Part shown: piece by piece, positions 50,001 through 62,005 of the stretch | How the letters are laid out: each line of letters starts with the position of its first letter | Numbering within the stretch: the first letter of the stretch is position 1 | NCBI GenBank assembly: GCA_037176705.1 | Contig: JBAWUJ010000135.1 | Span: 1-64,000 of the forward strand | DNA: 64,000 bases | Direction of reading: 5' to 3' | DNA from: Molossus alvarezi | Lineage: Eukaryota > Chordata > Mammalia > Chiroptera > Molossidae | The notes under the pieces: model-generated | Told to the model about the DNA's origin: nothing | Seen by the model: the letters and a program-made list of their open reading frames with translations, nothing else | Databases searched by the model: none | Position numbers and translations under genes: made by a program

Positions 50001-51268
50001 TTTGAAGGGTGCTGAAGCACCAGAGAGGCCAGTGCAACCCAGCAGGGATTGCCTGACCTAGTCACCCATGGGGCTTACACGCTGCTGACACACCTGAAGA
50101 CTGTGCGACTAACAAGAGACGGTGCAATCCAGTGACCCGAGGGAACTATGGGGTGTTAAAACACCAGAGAGGTCTGTGCAAACCAGCAGGAAATGCGTTG
50201 TCTAGGTACCCATTGTGCCCACGGGCTGCTGAAGCACCACAAAGGCCTAAGCAACCCAGCAGAGGCTATGCCATCCAGTTACCCTCCGTAACTGAACGTG
50301 CTGAAGCACCGAGAGGGCTGTGTGACCTACCAGGTACTGTGCCATCAAATTTCCCACAGGACATGCAGAGTGCAGAAGCACCAGAGACGCCTGTGAGACC
50401 AAGCACGGACTGCATGATCTAGTTACCCATGGAGTCCTTTGGGGACTTCAGCACCAGAGAGGCCTGCAGAACCCAGCAGGGACAGTGCCATAAACTAAAC
50501 CACGGAACCTGCAGGGTGCTGAAGCACCAGAGGCCTTTGTGACCCAGCAGGAACTGTGCCTATTAATTACTTGCGGGACATGCAGATTGCTGAAGCAACA
50601 GAGTCTTGTGTGACTGAGAAGATACTGTGTGATCTAGTTACCCGTGGCTCTGCAGGGTGCTGAAGCACGAGAGAGGCCATTGCGACCCAGCAGAGACTGT
50701 GTGATCTAGTTACACACGGGACCTGTGGGGTGCTTAAACATCAGAGAGGCCTGTGCCAACTAACAGGGACTGTGCCATCCAATTACCCACAGGAAATGCG
50801 GGGTGGCGAAGCGCCAGAGAGGCCTGTGCGACCCAGCAGCAACTGTGCGATCTAGTTACTCTCAAGAACTGAGGGTGCTAAAACAACATAGAGGCCTGTG
50901 CGATACAGCAGGGACCGTGAGATCTACTTACCCACATGCCTGCATGGTCCTGAAGCAACAGAGTCCTGTGCGACCCAGCAGGAACTGTGCCATCCTGTTA
51001 CCAGCACTCTGCAGGCTGCTGAATCTCCAGAGAAGCCAGTGCAACCTACCAGGGACTGTGCCGTCCAATAGCTTGTGCAACTTGTGAGCTGCAGAAGCAC
51101 TAGAGGGGCCTGTGCAACCCAGCAGACATTGCACAAACTAGTTTCCCATGAGGCTGTTGGGGTGCTGAAGTACCACAGAGGCCTATGCCACACAGCAGGG
51201 ACTGTGGCATCCAGTTACATGTGCGAACTGCATGCTGCCAAAACACCAGATAGCCCTGTAAGACCCAA
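47089..51268. repeat. Higher-order repeat unit H3, mosaic at its end
   Basis: Matches H1/H2 almost perfectly up to about 50917. From 50918 to 51268 it carries several variants shared instead with the distal segment at 55075-55420 (for example GAGATCTACTT, CCGTCCAATAG, ATAGCCCTGTAAG). Confidence 0.92.
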
Positions 51269-52017
51269 GAGGGACTGCAAAATCTAGTTACCCAAGGGGC
51301 CTGTTGCTTGCTGAGGCACAAGAGAGGCTTGCAGAACCCAGCAGGGACTGTGCCATCCAATAGCTCGCGCAACTTGTGAGCTGCAGAAGCACTAGAGAGG
51401 CCTGTGCAACCCAGCAGACATTGCACAGTCTAGTTTCCCATGAGCCTGGGGGGATGCTGAAGCACCATAGAGCCCTGTGCAACACAGCAGGACTGTGCCA
51501 TCCAGTTACACGTGGGAACAGCATGCTGCCAAAACACCGGATAGTCCTGTAAGACCCAGAAGGGACTACATAATCTAGTCACCCACGGAAACTGCGGAGT
51601 GCTAATACACCAGTTAGGCCTGTGGGACCAAGTAGGGACTGTGGCATCTCATGACCTGAAGATATGCAGTGTGATAAAATGCCAGAGACACCTGTGTGAC
51701 CCATCAAAGCCTGCGCGATCTAGTGCCAGCATGCGGCTGAAGAACCTGGACCTGCATTAGCTATTGGGACTGTGCCATCAGGTTACCCACGAGACCTGGG
51801 TGCAGCTAAAACACCAGAGAGGCTTTTGCACTCAACAGAGAGTGCCCGACCTGTTACCCATGGGTCTACAGGTTGCTGAAGCACCAGAGGCCTGTGGGAC
51901 CTAGCAGGGACTGTGCAAACTAGTTACCCATGGGAACTACAGGGCGGTAAAGCACTGGAGAGGCCTGAGCACTCAGCAGGGACTGTTCCATCTAGTTACC
52001 CGTGGGTCCTGTGGGGT
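51269..52017. repeat. Partial fourth unit with an internal deletion
   Basis: Continues the unit sequence to about 51345, then jumps from the position equivalent to 38808 directly to that of 39387. This removes about 580 bp (8 monomers) in register. It then follows the unit to 52017, where the sequence switches to the distal segment. Confidence 0.88.
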
Positions 52018-55000
52018 GCTGACGCCCAAGTGAGGCCTGCTTAACCTAGCAGGGAATGTGCCATCCAATTACCCATGGAACCTGTGGGGTGCTGAAGCTC
52101 CAGAGTCCTGCTTAACCCAGCAGGGACTGTGCCATCCAGTTACTCGAGGGACCTGCGGGGGGCTGAAGCACCAGAGAGGCTTGTGCAACCCAGCAGGTAT
52201 GGCATGATCTACTTACCCACAGGCCTGCCGGGTGCTGAAGCACCAGAGGACAGTGAAAACCAGCAGGGACTGTGTCATACAGTTACCACGGGGTCTGTAC
52301 CATCCAATTACCCACGGGGCATGCCAGTTACTGAAGAACCAGAGGCCTGTGCAACCCAGCAAGGTCTGCGCAATCTAGTTACCCACAGGACTGCAGGGTG
52401 CTGAAGCACCAGAGGTCTGTGCAACCCAGCAGGGATTGTGCCTTCCAGTTACCCACGGGACATGTGAGGTGCTGAAGCACAAGAGAGTCCTGAGCAACCC
52501 AGAAGGGACTGTGCAATCTAGTTACCCGTGGATGCTAAAACAACAGAGAGGCCAGTGCAACACAGCAGCGACTATTTACCCAAAGGCTTGAAGGGTGCTG
52601 AAGTAACAGAGTCCTATGTGACCTAGGAGGAATTGTGCCATCCAGTTACCCTCAGGTCGTGCGGGGTGCTGAAGCACAAGAGTGCCCTTTGCAACCTAGC
52701 AGGGACTGTGCAATCCAATTTCGCTCAAGACTTGTGGGGTGCTGAAGCACCAGAGAGTCCTTTGCGACACAGCAACGACTGCACCATCTAGTTATCCAAG
52801 AAACCTGTGGAGTGCTAGCAACAGAGAGGCCTGCATAACACAGCAGGGACTGTGGCATCCAATTATGCAGGGGATCAATGGGGTGCTGAAGCACCAGAGA
52901 TGCCTGTGCCACCTAGCAGACACTGTGCCATCTAATTACCTGTGGGTCGTGTGGGGCGCAGAAGTAACAGAGAGGCCTGTGTGACCCAGCGCGGACTGTG
53001 CGATATAATTACCCAAGGGGTTTGTGGGGTGCTGAAGCACCAGAGAGGCCTGCGGAATTAAGCAGTGATTGTGCCATCCAGGTAACCACAGGAACTGCAG
53101 TGTGCTGAAGTACCAGAGAGGCATGTGTAACCAAGCAGAGACTGTGCTATTTAATTATCGGCGGGACCTGAGGGGTTCAAAAGAACCAGAAAGGCCTGTG
53201 TGGCCCAGCAGGACAGTGAGATCTAGCTACTCACAGCCTAAAGAATGCTGAAGCACCAGAGGCCTACGCAACCCAACAGTGACTCTGAGAACTAGTTACC
53301 CGCGATAACCACGGGGTGCTAAAGCACCATAGAGGCCTGTGCACCCAGTAGGAATTGTGCCATCCAGTTACCCGCGGTACCTGCGAGGTGCTGAAGTACC
53401 AGAGAGGCTTGGGCGACCCAGCCTGGACTGTGAGATCTAGTTACCCTCGGAAACTGCAGGGTGCTAATACAACAGAGAGGCCTGTGCGACACAACAGAGA
53501 CTTCCCCACCTAGTTACCCATGGGTCTTCAGGCTGCTGACCCCCACAGGGATGTGTGAACTAGTTACCTGTGGGAAATACGGTGTGCTAAAACACCGGAG
53601 AGGCAAGGGAACCAATGAGAGACTGGGCCATCCAGTTACCTGTGGGACCAGCAGGGTGCTGAAGCACCTCAGAGGCCAGTGCGACGCAGTAGGGACTGCA
53701 CAATTTTGTTACCAATAGGCCCGTGGCGTGCTGAAGCACCAGAGAGGCCTGTGGAAACCAGAAGAGACTGTGCCATCGAGTTACCCGTGGCACTTGCGGG
53801 GAGCTAAAACACTGGAGAGGTTTGTGCGACCCAGCAGACACTGCATGATCTAGGTAGTTACTGGGTCTGCTGGGTGCTGAAGCACCAAATAAGCCTGCAC
53901 AACCCAGCGTGGACTTTGCCATGCATTTTCTCTTGGGACCTGCAGGGTGTTGAAGCACTAGAGAGGCCTGTGTGACCCAGCAGGAACTGTGCGATCTAGT
54001 TACCTGCGGAAACTTCGTGGTGCTAAAACAACACAGAGGCCTGTGGGATCCAGCAGGGATTGGACAATGTAGTTACCCACAAGCCTGCAGGGTTTTGAAG
54101 CACCACTGGCCTCCGTAACCCAGCATAGACTGTGCCACCCATTTACTCTGAGGAACTGAGGGGTGCTGAAGCCCCAGAGAGGCCAGTGCAACCCAGCAGG
54201 GATTGCCTGACCTAGTCACCCATGGGGCTTACACGCTGCTGACGCACCTAAAGACTGTGCGACCAACAAGAGACTGTGCAATCCAATGACCCAAGGGAAC
54301 TACGGGGTGTTAAAACACCAGAGAGGTCCGTGCAACCCAGCAGGAAATGCGTTGTCTAGGTACCCATTTTGCCCACGGGCTGCTGAAGCACCACAAAGGC
54401 CTGAGCAACCCAGCAGGGACTATGCCATCCAGTTACCCTCCGTAACTGAACTTGCTGAAGCACCAGAGAGGGCTGTGTGACCTACCAGGTACTGTGACAT
54501 CAAATTTCCCACAGGCCATGCAGGGTGCTGAAGCACCAGAGACACCTGTGAGACACAGCACGGACTGCATGATCTAGTTACCCATGGAGTCCTTTGGGGG
54601 CTTCAGCGCCAGAGAGGCCTGCAGAACCCAGCAGAGACTGTGCCATAAAGTTAACCACGGAACCTGCAGGGTGCTGAAGCACCAGAGGCCTTTGTGACCC
54701 AGCAGGAACTGTGCCTACCAATTACTTGCGGGACATGCAGGTTGCTGAAGCAACAGAGTCTTGTGTGACTGAGAAGATACTGTGTGATCTAGTTACCCGT
54801 GGCTCTGCAGGGTGGTGAAGCACGAGAGAGGCCATTGCGACCCAGCAGAGACTGCGTGATCTAGTTACACATGGGACCTGTGGGGTGCTTAAGCATCAGA
54901 GAGGCCTGTGCCACCTACCGGAGACTGTGTCATCCAATTACCCACAGGAAACGCGGGGTGCCGAAGCGCCAGAGAGGCCTGTGCGACCCAGCAGCAACTG

Positions 55001-58000
55001 TGCGATCTAGTTACTCTCAAGAACTGAGGGTGCTAAAACAACATAGAGGCCTGTGCAATACAGCAGGGACCGTGAGATCTACTTACCCACATGCCTGCCT
55101 GGTCCTAAAGCAACAGAGTCCTGTGCGACCCAGCAGGAACTGTGCCATCCAGTTACCAACCACACCTGCAGGCTGTTGAAGCTCCAGAGAAGCCAGTGCA
55201 ACCTACCAGGGACTGTGCCGTCCAATAGCTTGTGCAACTTGTGAGCTGCAGAAGCACTAGAGAGGCCTGTGCAACCCAGCAGACATTGCACAAACTAGTT
55301 TCCCATGAGACTGTTGGGGTGCTGAAGTACCACAGAGGCCTATGCCACACAGCAGGGACTGTGGCATCCAGTTACATGTGCGAACTGCATGCTGCCAAAA
55401 CACCAGATAGCCCTGTAAGACCCAACAGGGACTGCAAAATCTAGTTACCCAAGGGGCCTGTTGCTTGCTGAGGCACAAGAGAGGCCTGCAGAACCCAGCA
55501 GGGACAGTGCCATCCACTTACCAATGGGACCTTCTTGGTGATGAAGTACCAGAGAGGGCAACGCGACCTGGCGGGGACTGGCTACCCAATTACCTGCAGG
55601 GCATGTGGGGTGCTGAACTACCAGAGGCCTGCGTGACACAGCAGTGACTGTGCATCTAGTTACCCATTGCAACTGCGGGGTGCTAAAACAGCAGAGAGTC
55701 CTGTGTGAGCCAAAAGGAACTATGTGATCGAGGTACCCACTGAGCTGGTGGAGTACTTAAGGCACAAAAATGGCCTGCACAACCCAGGATGGACTGTGCC
55801 ACCCAGTTAACCCTGGGACCTGAGGGGTGCTGAAGTACCAGAGAAGCCTGTGCGACCTACCATGGACAGTGCCATCCAATTACACACAGGAGCTGCGGGG
55901 TGCTGAAGCACCAGAGAGGCCTGTGTGACCTACCAGGGATTGTGCCATCCAGCTACCCATGGAACCTGTGGGGTGCTGAAACACCAGAGAGTCCTGTGTG
56001 ACCCAGCAGGAACTGTGCCATCCAGTTACCAGCAAAACCTGCAGGCTGCTAAAGCTCCAGAGAAGCCGGTGCAACCTAGCAGGGACTGTGCCATCCAATA
56101 GCTCGCGCAACTTGTGAGCTGCAGAAGCACTAGAGAGGCCTGTGCAACCCAGCAGACATTGCACAGTCTAGTTTCGCATGAGGCTGGTGGGATGCTGAAG
56201 CACCATAGAGCCCTGTGCAACACAGCAGGACTGTGCCATCCAGTTACACGTGGGAACTGCATGCTGCCAAAACACCGGATAGTCCCTCCCCGTAGGGAGT
56301 GCATAATCTAGTTACACACGAAAACTGCGGGGTGCTAATACACCAGTTAGGCCTGTGTGACCCAGTAGAGACTGTGGCATCTCATGACCTGAAGATATGC
56401 AGTGTGATAAAATACCAGAGACACCTGTGTGACTCATCTGAGCCTGCACGATCTAGTGCCAGCATGGGTGAAGAACCTGAACCTGCATTACGGAGCAGGG
56501 ACTGTGCCATCAGGTTACCCACAAGACCTGTGGGCAGCTAAAACACCAGAGAGGCCTTTGCTCTCAGCATACAGTGCCCGACCTCGTTACCCATGGGTCT
56601 ACAGGGTGCTGAAGCACCAGAGGTCTGTGGGACCTAGCAGTGACTGTGAGAACTAATTACCCATATAACCTACGGGGTGCTCAAACACCGAAGAGGCCTG
56701 TGCACTCAGCAGGGACTGTTCCATCTAGTTACCTGTGGGTCCTGTGGGGTGCTGAACCTCCAGAGAGGCCGGTGAAAACCACCAGGGACTGCATGATCAA
56801 GGTACGTATTGGGCCTGCGTGCTGCTGAAACACCATAAAGGCCTGTGCAACCCAGCAGGGACTGTGCCACCCAGTTAATCATATGACTTGTAAGGTGCTG
56901 AAGCACGGGAGAGGTCTGTGCGATCCAGTAGAGACTGCATGATCTAGTTACCCATGGGATCCATGGGGTGCTGAAGCACCAGAGTGGCCTGCAGAACCCA
57001 GCAGGGACAGTGTGCTCTAGGTACCCACTGGGCCTGTGGGCTGCTGAAGCACAAAAAGGCTTGCGCAACCCAGTAGCGACTGTTGAACACAGTTATCCAT
57101 GGGACCTACGGGTGCTGAAGCACCAGGGAAGCCTGTGAGACCTACCAGGGCCTGTGTAATCAAATCACCAATGGGATCTGAGAGGTGCGAAAGCACCAGA
57201 GAAGACTGTTAGACCCAGCAGCGACTGCGCAATGTAGTAACCCATGAGCTTGCAAGGAGCTAAAGAAATAGAACCTGAATTACTGAGCAGGGACTGTGCC
57301 ATCCGGATACCCGCGAGACCTGCGGGCAGCTAAAACACCAGAGAGGTTTTCACTCTCAGCAGACACTGCCCGACCTAGTTCCCCATGGGTCTGCAGGGTG
57401 ATGAAGCACCAGCAGCCTGTGGGACCCAGCAGGGACTGTGAGAACTAGTTACCCATATAAACTACGGGGTGCTCAAACACCGGAGAGGGCTGTGCACTCA
57501 GCAGGGACTGTTCCATCTAGTTACCCGTGGGTCCTGTGGGGTGCTGAACCTCCAGAGAGGCCGGTGAAAACCACCAGGGACTGCATGATCCAGGTACCCA
57601 TTGGGCCTGCATGCTGCTGAGACACCATAAAGGCCTGTGCAACCCAGCAGGGACTGTGCCATCCAGTTACCCACATGAACTGTAAGGTGCTGAAGCACAG
57701 AAGAGGTCTGTTCAACCCAGCAGAGACTACAAATCTAGTTACCCATGGGATCCATGGGGTGCTGAAGCACCAGAGTGGCCTGCAGAACCCAGCACGGACG
57801 GTGTGATCTAGGTACCCACTGGGCTGCTGAAGCACAAAAAGGCTTGCACAACCCAGTAGGGACTGTTGAATCCAGTTATCCATGGGACCTACGGGTGCTG
57901 AAGCACCAGGGAAGCCTGTGAGACCTACCAGGGACTGTGTAATCAAATCACCAATGGGATCTGAGAGGTGCGAAAGCACCAGGGAAGACTGTTAGACCCA

Positions 58001-59400
58001 GCAGCGACTGTGCAATGTAGTAACCCATGAGCTTGCAAGGAGCTAAAGAAATAGAACCTGAATTACTGAGCAGGGACTGTGCCATCCGGGTACCCGCGAG
58101 ACCTGTGGGCAGCTAAAACACCAGAGAGGTTTTCACTCTCAGCAGACACTGCCCGACCTAGTTCCCCATGGGTCTGCAGGGTGATGAAGCACCAGAGTTC
58201 TGTGGGACCTAGCAGGGACTGTGCCAGCTAGTTACCCGTGGGACCTGCTGGATACAGAAGCACCAGAGAGGGCTCTGCGACCCAGCTGGGTTGTGCCATC
58301 AAATTACCCGCGGGTCCTGTGGGGTGCTGAAGCACCAGAGAGGCCAGTGCTAACCACCAGGGACTGCATGATCCAGGTATCCACTGGGCCTGCATGCTGC
58401 TAAAGCACCAAAAAGGCCTGCGCAACCCAGCAGGGACTGTGCCATCCATTTACTCTTGGGAGCTGCTGGGTGCTAAAGCACCAGAGAGTCCTGTGCGACC
58501 TACCAGGGACTGTTCCATCTAATTACCCCAGTGACCTGAGAGGTGCTGAAGCTCCTGAGAAGCCAGTACGACCCAGTAGAGACTTCACAATTTAGTTACC
58601 AATGCGGTCTGTGGCGTGCTGAAGGACCAGAGAGGCCTGTGGAAACCAGAAGAGACTGTGCCATCCAGTTACCCGTGGAACTTGTGGGGTGCTTAAATAC
58701 TGGAGAGGCTTGTGCGACCCAGCAGAGACTGCATGATCTAGGTAGCTACTGGGTCTGCTGGGTGCTGAAGCACCAAAAAAAGCCTGCACCACCCAGCATG
58801 GACTTTGTCATGCATTTTCTCTTCGGACCTGCAGGGTGTTGAAGCACTAGAGGGTCCTGTGTCACCCAGCAGGAACTGTGCCATCTAGTTACCTGCGGTA
58901 ACTGCGGGGTGCTAAAACAACACAGAGGCCTGTGGGATCCAGCAGGGATTGGACAATGCAGTTATCCACAGGCATGCAGGGTTCTGAAGCACCAGAGGCC
59001 TCCGTAACCCAGCAGAGACTGTGCCATCCAGTTATCTGCGGGACCTGCAGGGTGTTGAAGCACTAAAGAGGCCGGTGCGACCCAGCAGGGATGGCCTTAC
59101 CTAGTTACCCATTAGGTTTGCAGGCTGCTGAAGCACCTGATGCTTGTGCCATCAAGAAGGGACTGTGCGAAGTAGTTACCAGTTGGAACTACAGGGTGTG
59201 AAAACACTAGGAGGACTGTGCACCGTGTGAGGATTGTGATATGTTGTTTCCCACTGGGCCTGTGGGCTGCTGAAGCACCAAAAAGGCCTGTGCCACCCAG
59301 CATGGAGTGTGCCATCCATTTACCTGTAGGACTTGCAAGGTGCTGAAACACCAGAGAGGCCTGGGCAACCTACCAGGGACTGTGGCATCCAGTTACCTGC
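52018..59400. repeat. Distal diverged segment of the array (copy D)
   Basis: Parallels 35391-41400 of the proximal side. The offset is 16,696-16,702 to about 56260, then about 17,900 after 58190 because of an extra 1.2 kb of local tandem duplication. Includes near-identical stretches (for example 55880-56164 with 39183-39467) and others at about 90% identity. Confidence 0.85.
56465..58190. repeat. 783-bp (11-monomer) local tandem subrepeat
   Basis: The landmark GCTTGCAAGGAGCTAAAGAA occurs at 57248 and 58031 (783 apart). The surrounding order (CCCATATAA, GGGGTGCTCAAACACC, TCCATCTAGTTACC, CACAAAAAGGCTTGC) repeats with the same shift. The proximal array side has only one copy of this block. Confidence 0.88.
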
Positions 59401-60361
59401 AGGTCCTGCAGGATGCTTAAGCACCAAGAGGCCTGGGAGACCCAACAGGGTCTGTGTCAACCACTGACCCCCTGGACCTGCGGGGTTCTGAAGAACCAGA
59501 GAGGCATCTGTGACCCAGCAGAATTCGTTTCTTCTTGTTACCCGCTGAAACTGTGGGGTGCTAAAACACCAGATAGGCCTGAGCGACCCTGCAGGGACTG
59601 TGAGATCTAGTTACCCAGGTGAAGAATGGGGTGCTAAAACACCAGAGAGTCCTGGTATCCCTGCAGGGACTGTGAGAAGTAGTTACCCGCGAGAACGGCA
59701 GGGTGCTAAAACACCAGAGAAGCCTTTGCTACCCAGCAGGGACTGCAAGAACTCGTTCCCTATGGGGCCTGTGGGGTGCTGAAGCACCAGAGAGGCCTGC
59801 GCACCCCAGCAGGCACTGTGCCATCCAATTACCCTCAGGACTTGCAGGGTGCTGTAGCACCAGTGGCTTGCCTGAACCAGGAGGGACTGTGTGATCTAGT
59901 TACCGGTGGGAACTACAGGGGCTAAAACACCAGAGAAGCCTGTCCCACCCAGCAGGGACTGCACAATCTAGTTACCCAAGGGTCCTGTGGAGTGGTGAAG
60001 GTCCATAGAGGCCTGTGAGACCCAGCAGGAACACTGCCATCCATGTACCTGCGGGACCTACGGGGTGCTGAAGCACCAGAGAGGCCTTGAGACCTAACTA
60101 GAACTGTGCGATCAAATTTCCTACGGGACCTGCAGAGTGCTGAAGCCTGTGGGACCCAGCAGGGACTGCATGATCTAGTTACCAGCAGGGACTGCGGGGT
60201 GTTAAAACACCTTAGAGACCTCTGCGAACCAGTAGGGACACCTTAGAGACCTGTGAGACCCAGTAGGTACAGCCCACAGGGTCTGTGGGATGCTAAAGCA
60301 CCAGAGAGGTCTGTGCAACCCAGCAGGTAATGTGTCATACAGTTACCCATGGGACCTACTG
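59400..60361. repeat. Divergent distal edge of the array
   Basis: Monomers here are more variable in length and sequence, and many carry the GGTGCTAAAACACC form. Shows a partial internal duplication ('acaccttagagacct' twice near 60210-60250). Ends at GTTACCCATGGGACCTAC, abutting L1. Confidence 0.85.
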
Positions 60362-60364
60362 GCT

Positions 60365-62005
60365 TGCCATATATAAAAGACCAACAGTCAACATCATGCT
60401 CAATGGGAAAAAATTAAAATCATTTCCCTTAAGGACAGGAACAAGACAAGGATACCTACTTTTGCCACTATTATTTAACATTGTACTAGAAGTCTTAGAC
60501 ACAGCAATCAGACAGGAAGAAAAAATAAAAGGGATCAAAATTGGAAAAAAAAAAAAAAAGGTACAACTGTCACTATTTGCAGATGACATGATACTATATG
60601 TAGAAAACCCCAAAGACTCCATCAAAAATTTACTAGACTTAATAAATGTATTTGGTAAAGTAGCAGGATACAAAATTAATGTCAAGAAATTGATTGCATT
60701 TTTATACACCCATGATGAACTCACATAAAGGAAAACTAAAAAAAAACAAATCCCATTAACCATCGCAGTAAAAAAAAATTAGTATACCTAGCAATTTAAC
60801 CAAATAAATAAACGACCTATTCACAGAAAACTACAGGACATTGAAAAAAGAAATAGAGGAAGGTATCAAAAAGTGGAAGCACATACCTTGGTCATGGATT
60901 GGAAGAATTAACATAATTAAAATGTCCATACTACTCAAAGGAATCTATAGATTCAGTGCAATCCCCATAAAAATAACAATGACATACTTCACAGAACTAG
61001 AATACTTCAAAAGTTCACATGGAACCAACCAAAAAAGACCTTGAATAGCCACAGCAATCTTGAAAAAGAAGAACTAATTTGGAGGGATCACATTACCAGA
61101 TTTCAGGTTATACTACAAAGCCTCTGTAAGCAAAACAGCCTGGTACTGGCACAAGAACAGGTATATAGACAAGTAGAACAGAACAGAGAACCCAGAAATG
61201 GACCCAAGGCAATACGCTCAATTAATATTTGACAAAGGTGGCAAGAGCATACAGTGAAGTAAAGACAGCCTCTTTAATAAATGGTGTTGGGAAAATTGGA
61301 CAGCTACATGCAAAAAAAAGGAAAAAAAAATGAAATTACACTTCACCTTAAACCATACACAAGAACAAACTCCAAATGGATAAAAGACTTAAATGATGAC
61401 TCATGAATCCATAAAAATCCTAGAAGAAACTGTAGGCAACAAAATTTCAGACCTCATATTCAGCAGAGTTTTCACTGATACATCACCAAAGGCAACAGAA
61501 ACAAAGAAGAAAATGGACACATGGGACTACATCAAACTCAAAAGCTTCTAAACCGCAAAAGATACAACCATCAAATGGGAAAGGCAATCCACTGTATGGG
61601 AGAGCATAATTGCCAATGATACATCAGATAAGGGGTTAATTACCAATATATGTAGAGTGCTCATACAACTCAACAAAAGGAAACCAAACAACCCACTTAA
61701 AAAAATGGACAGAGAAACCAAATAGACACCTCTGCAAACAGGAGTTACAAATGGCTAAGAGACATATGAAGAAATGCATAGAATTAATCATTAGAGAAAT
61801 GCAAATTAAAACAACAATGAGGTATCATCTCACATCCGTCAGAATGGCCGCTATTAACAATTCATCAAACAATAAGTGTTGGGGAAGGTGTGAAGGAAAG
61901 GGGACTCTAGTACACTGCTGGTGGGAATGCAGACTGGTGCAACCACTATGGAAAACAACATGGTGTTACCTCAACAAATTAAAATTGAACTTCCATTTAA
62001 CCTAG
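60365..62005 (+). pseudogene. LINE-1 ORF2 fragment: RT palm to C-terminus, frameshifted
   Basis: The first piece (frame of 60330-60728) has [20 protein letters not shown] and the catalytic FADD box ([16 protein letters not shown], codons near 60572-60590). Further pieces are [20 protein letters not shown] (60841-61044), [16 protein letters not shown] (61041-61232) and, from 61751, HMKKCIELIIREMQIKTTMR leading to the conserved [16 protein letters not shown] near the C-terminus. Several frame changes and stops separate them, so it is inactive. Confidence 0.92.

Larger units (their letters stand above)
34990..60361. repeat. 25-kb satellite/macrosatellite array, about 72-bp monomer
   Basis: Roughly 350 tandem monomers, period 71-73 bp (motif spacings measured at 35174, 35247, 35318 and 35391). 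In order, a monomer carries GGTGCTGAAGCACC, AGAGAGGCCTGTGCGACCC, AGCAGGGACTGTGCCATCC, AGTTACCCGCGGGACCTGC. Repeats are head-to-tail with no inversion seen. Because the period is near a multiple of three, many 60-130-codon frames open by chance on both strands; none is credible coding. I know no named satellite with this sequence. The array runs from unique DNA on the left straight into an L1 fragment on the right. Confidence 0.97.

Noticed and set aside
35431..59894. Dozens of 60-130-codon frames on both strands across the satellite, many repeated at 4,180-bp spacing as identical 'proteins'
   Set aside because: The monomer is close to a multiple of three, so frames open by chance in all phases; indels between monomers change the frame, both strands are equally open, and the repetition simply mirrors the DNA repeat.
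34990..60361. CRISPR array
   Set aside because: The whole monomer repeats with no unique spacers, and the context is mammalian.
34990..60361. Centromeric satellite with CENP-B boxes
   Set aside because: I found nothing resembling the TTCG...CGGG CENP-B box core; the centromere idea therefore has no direct support.
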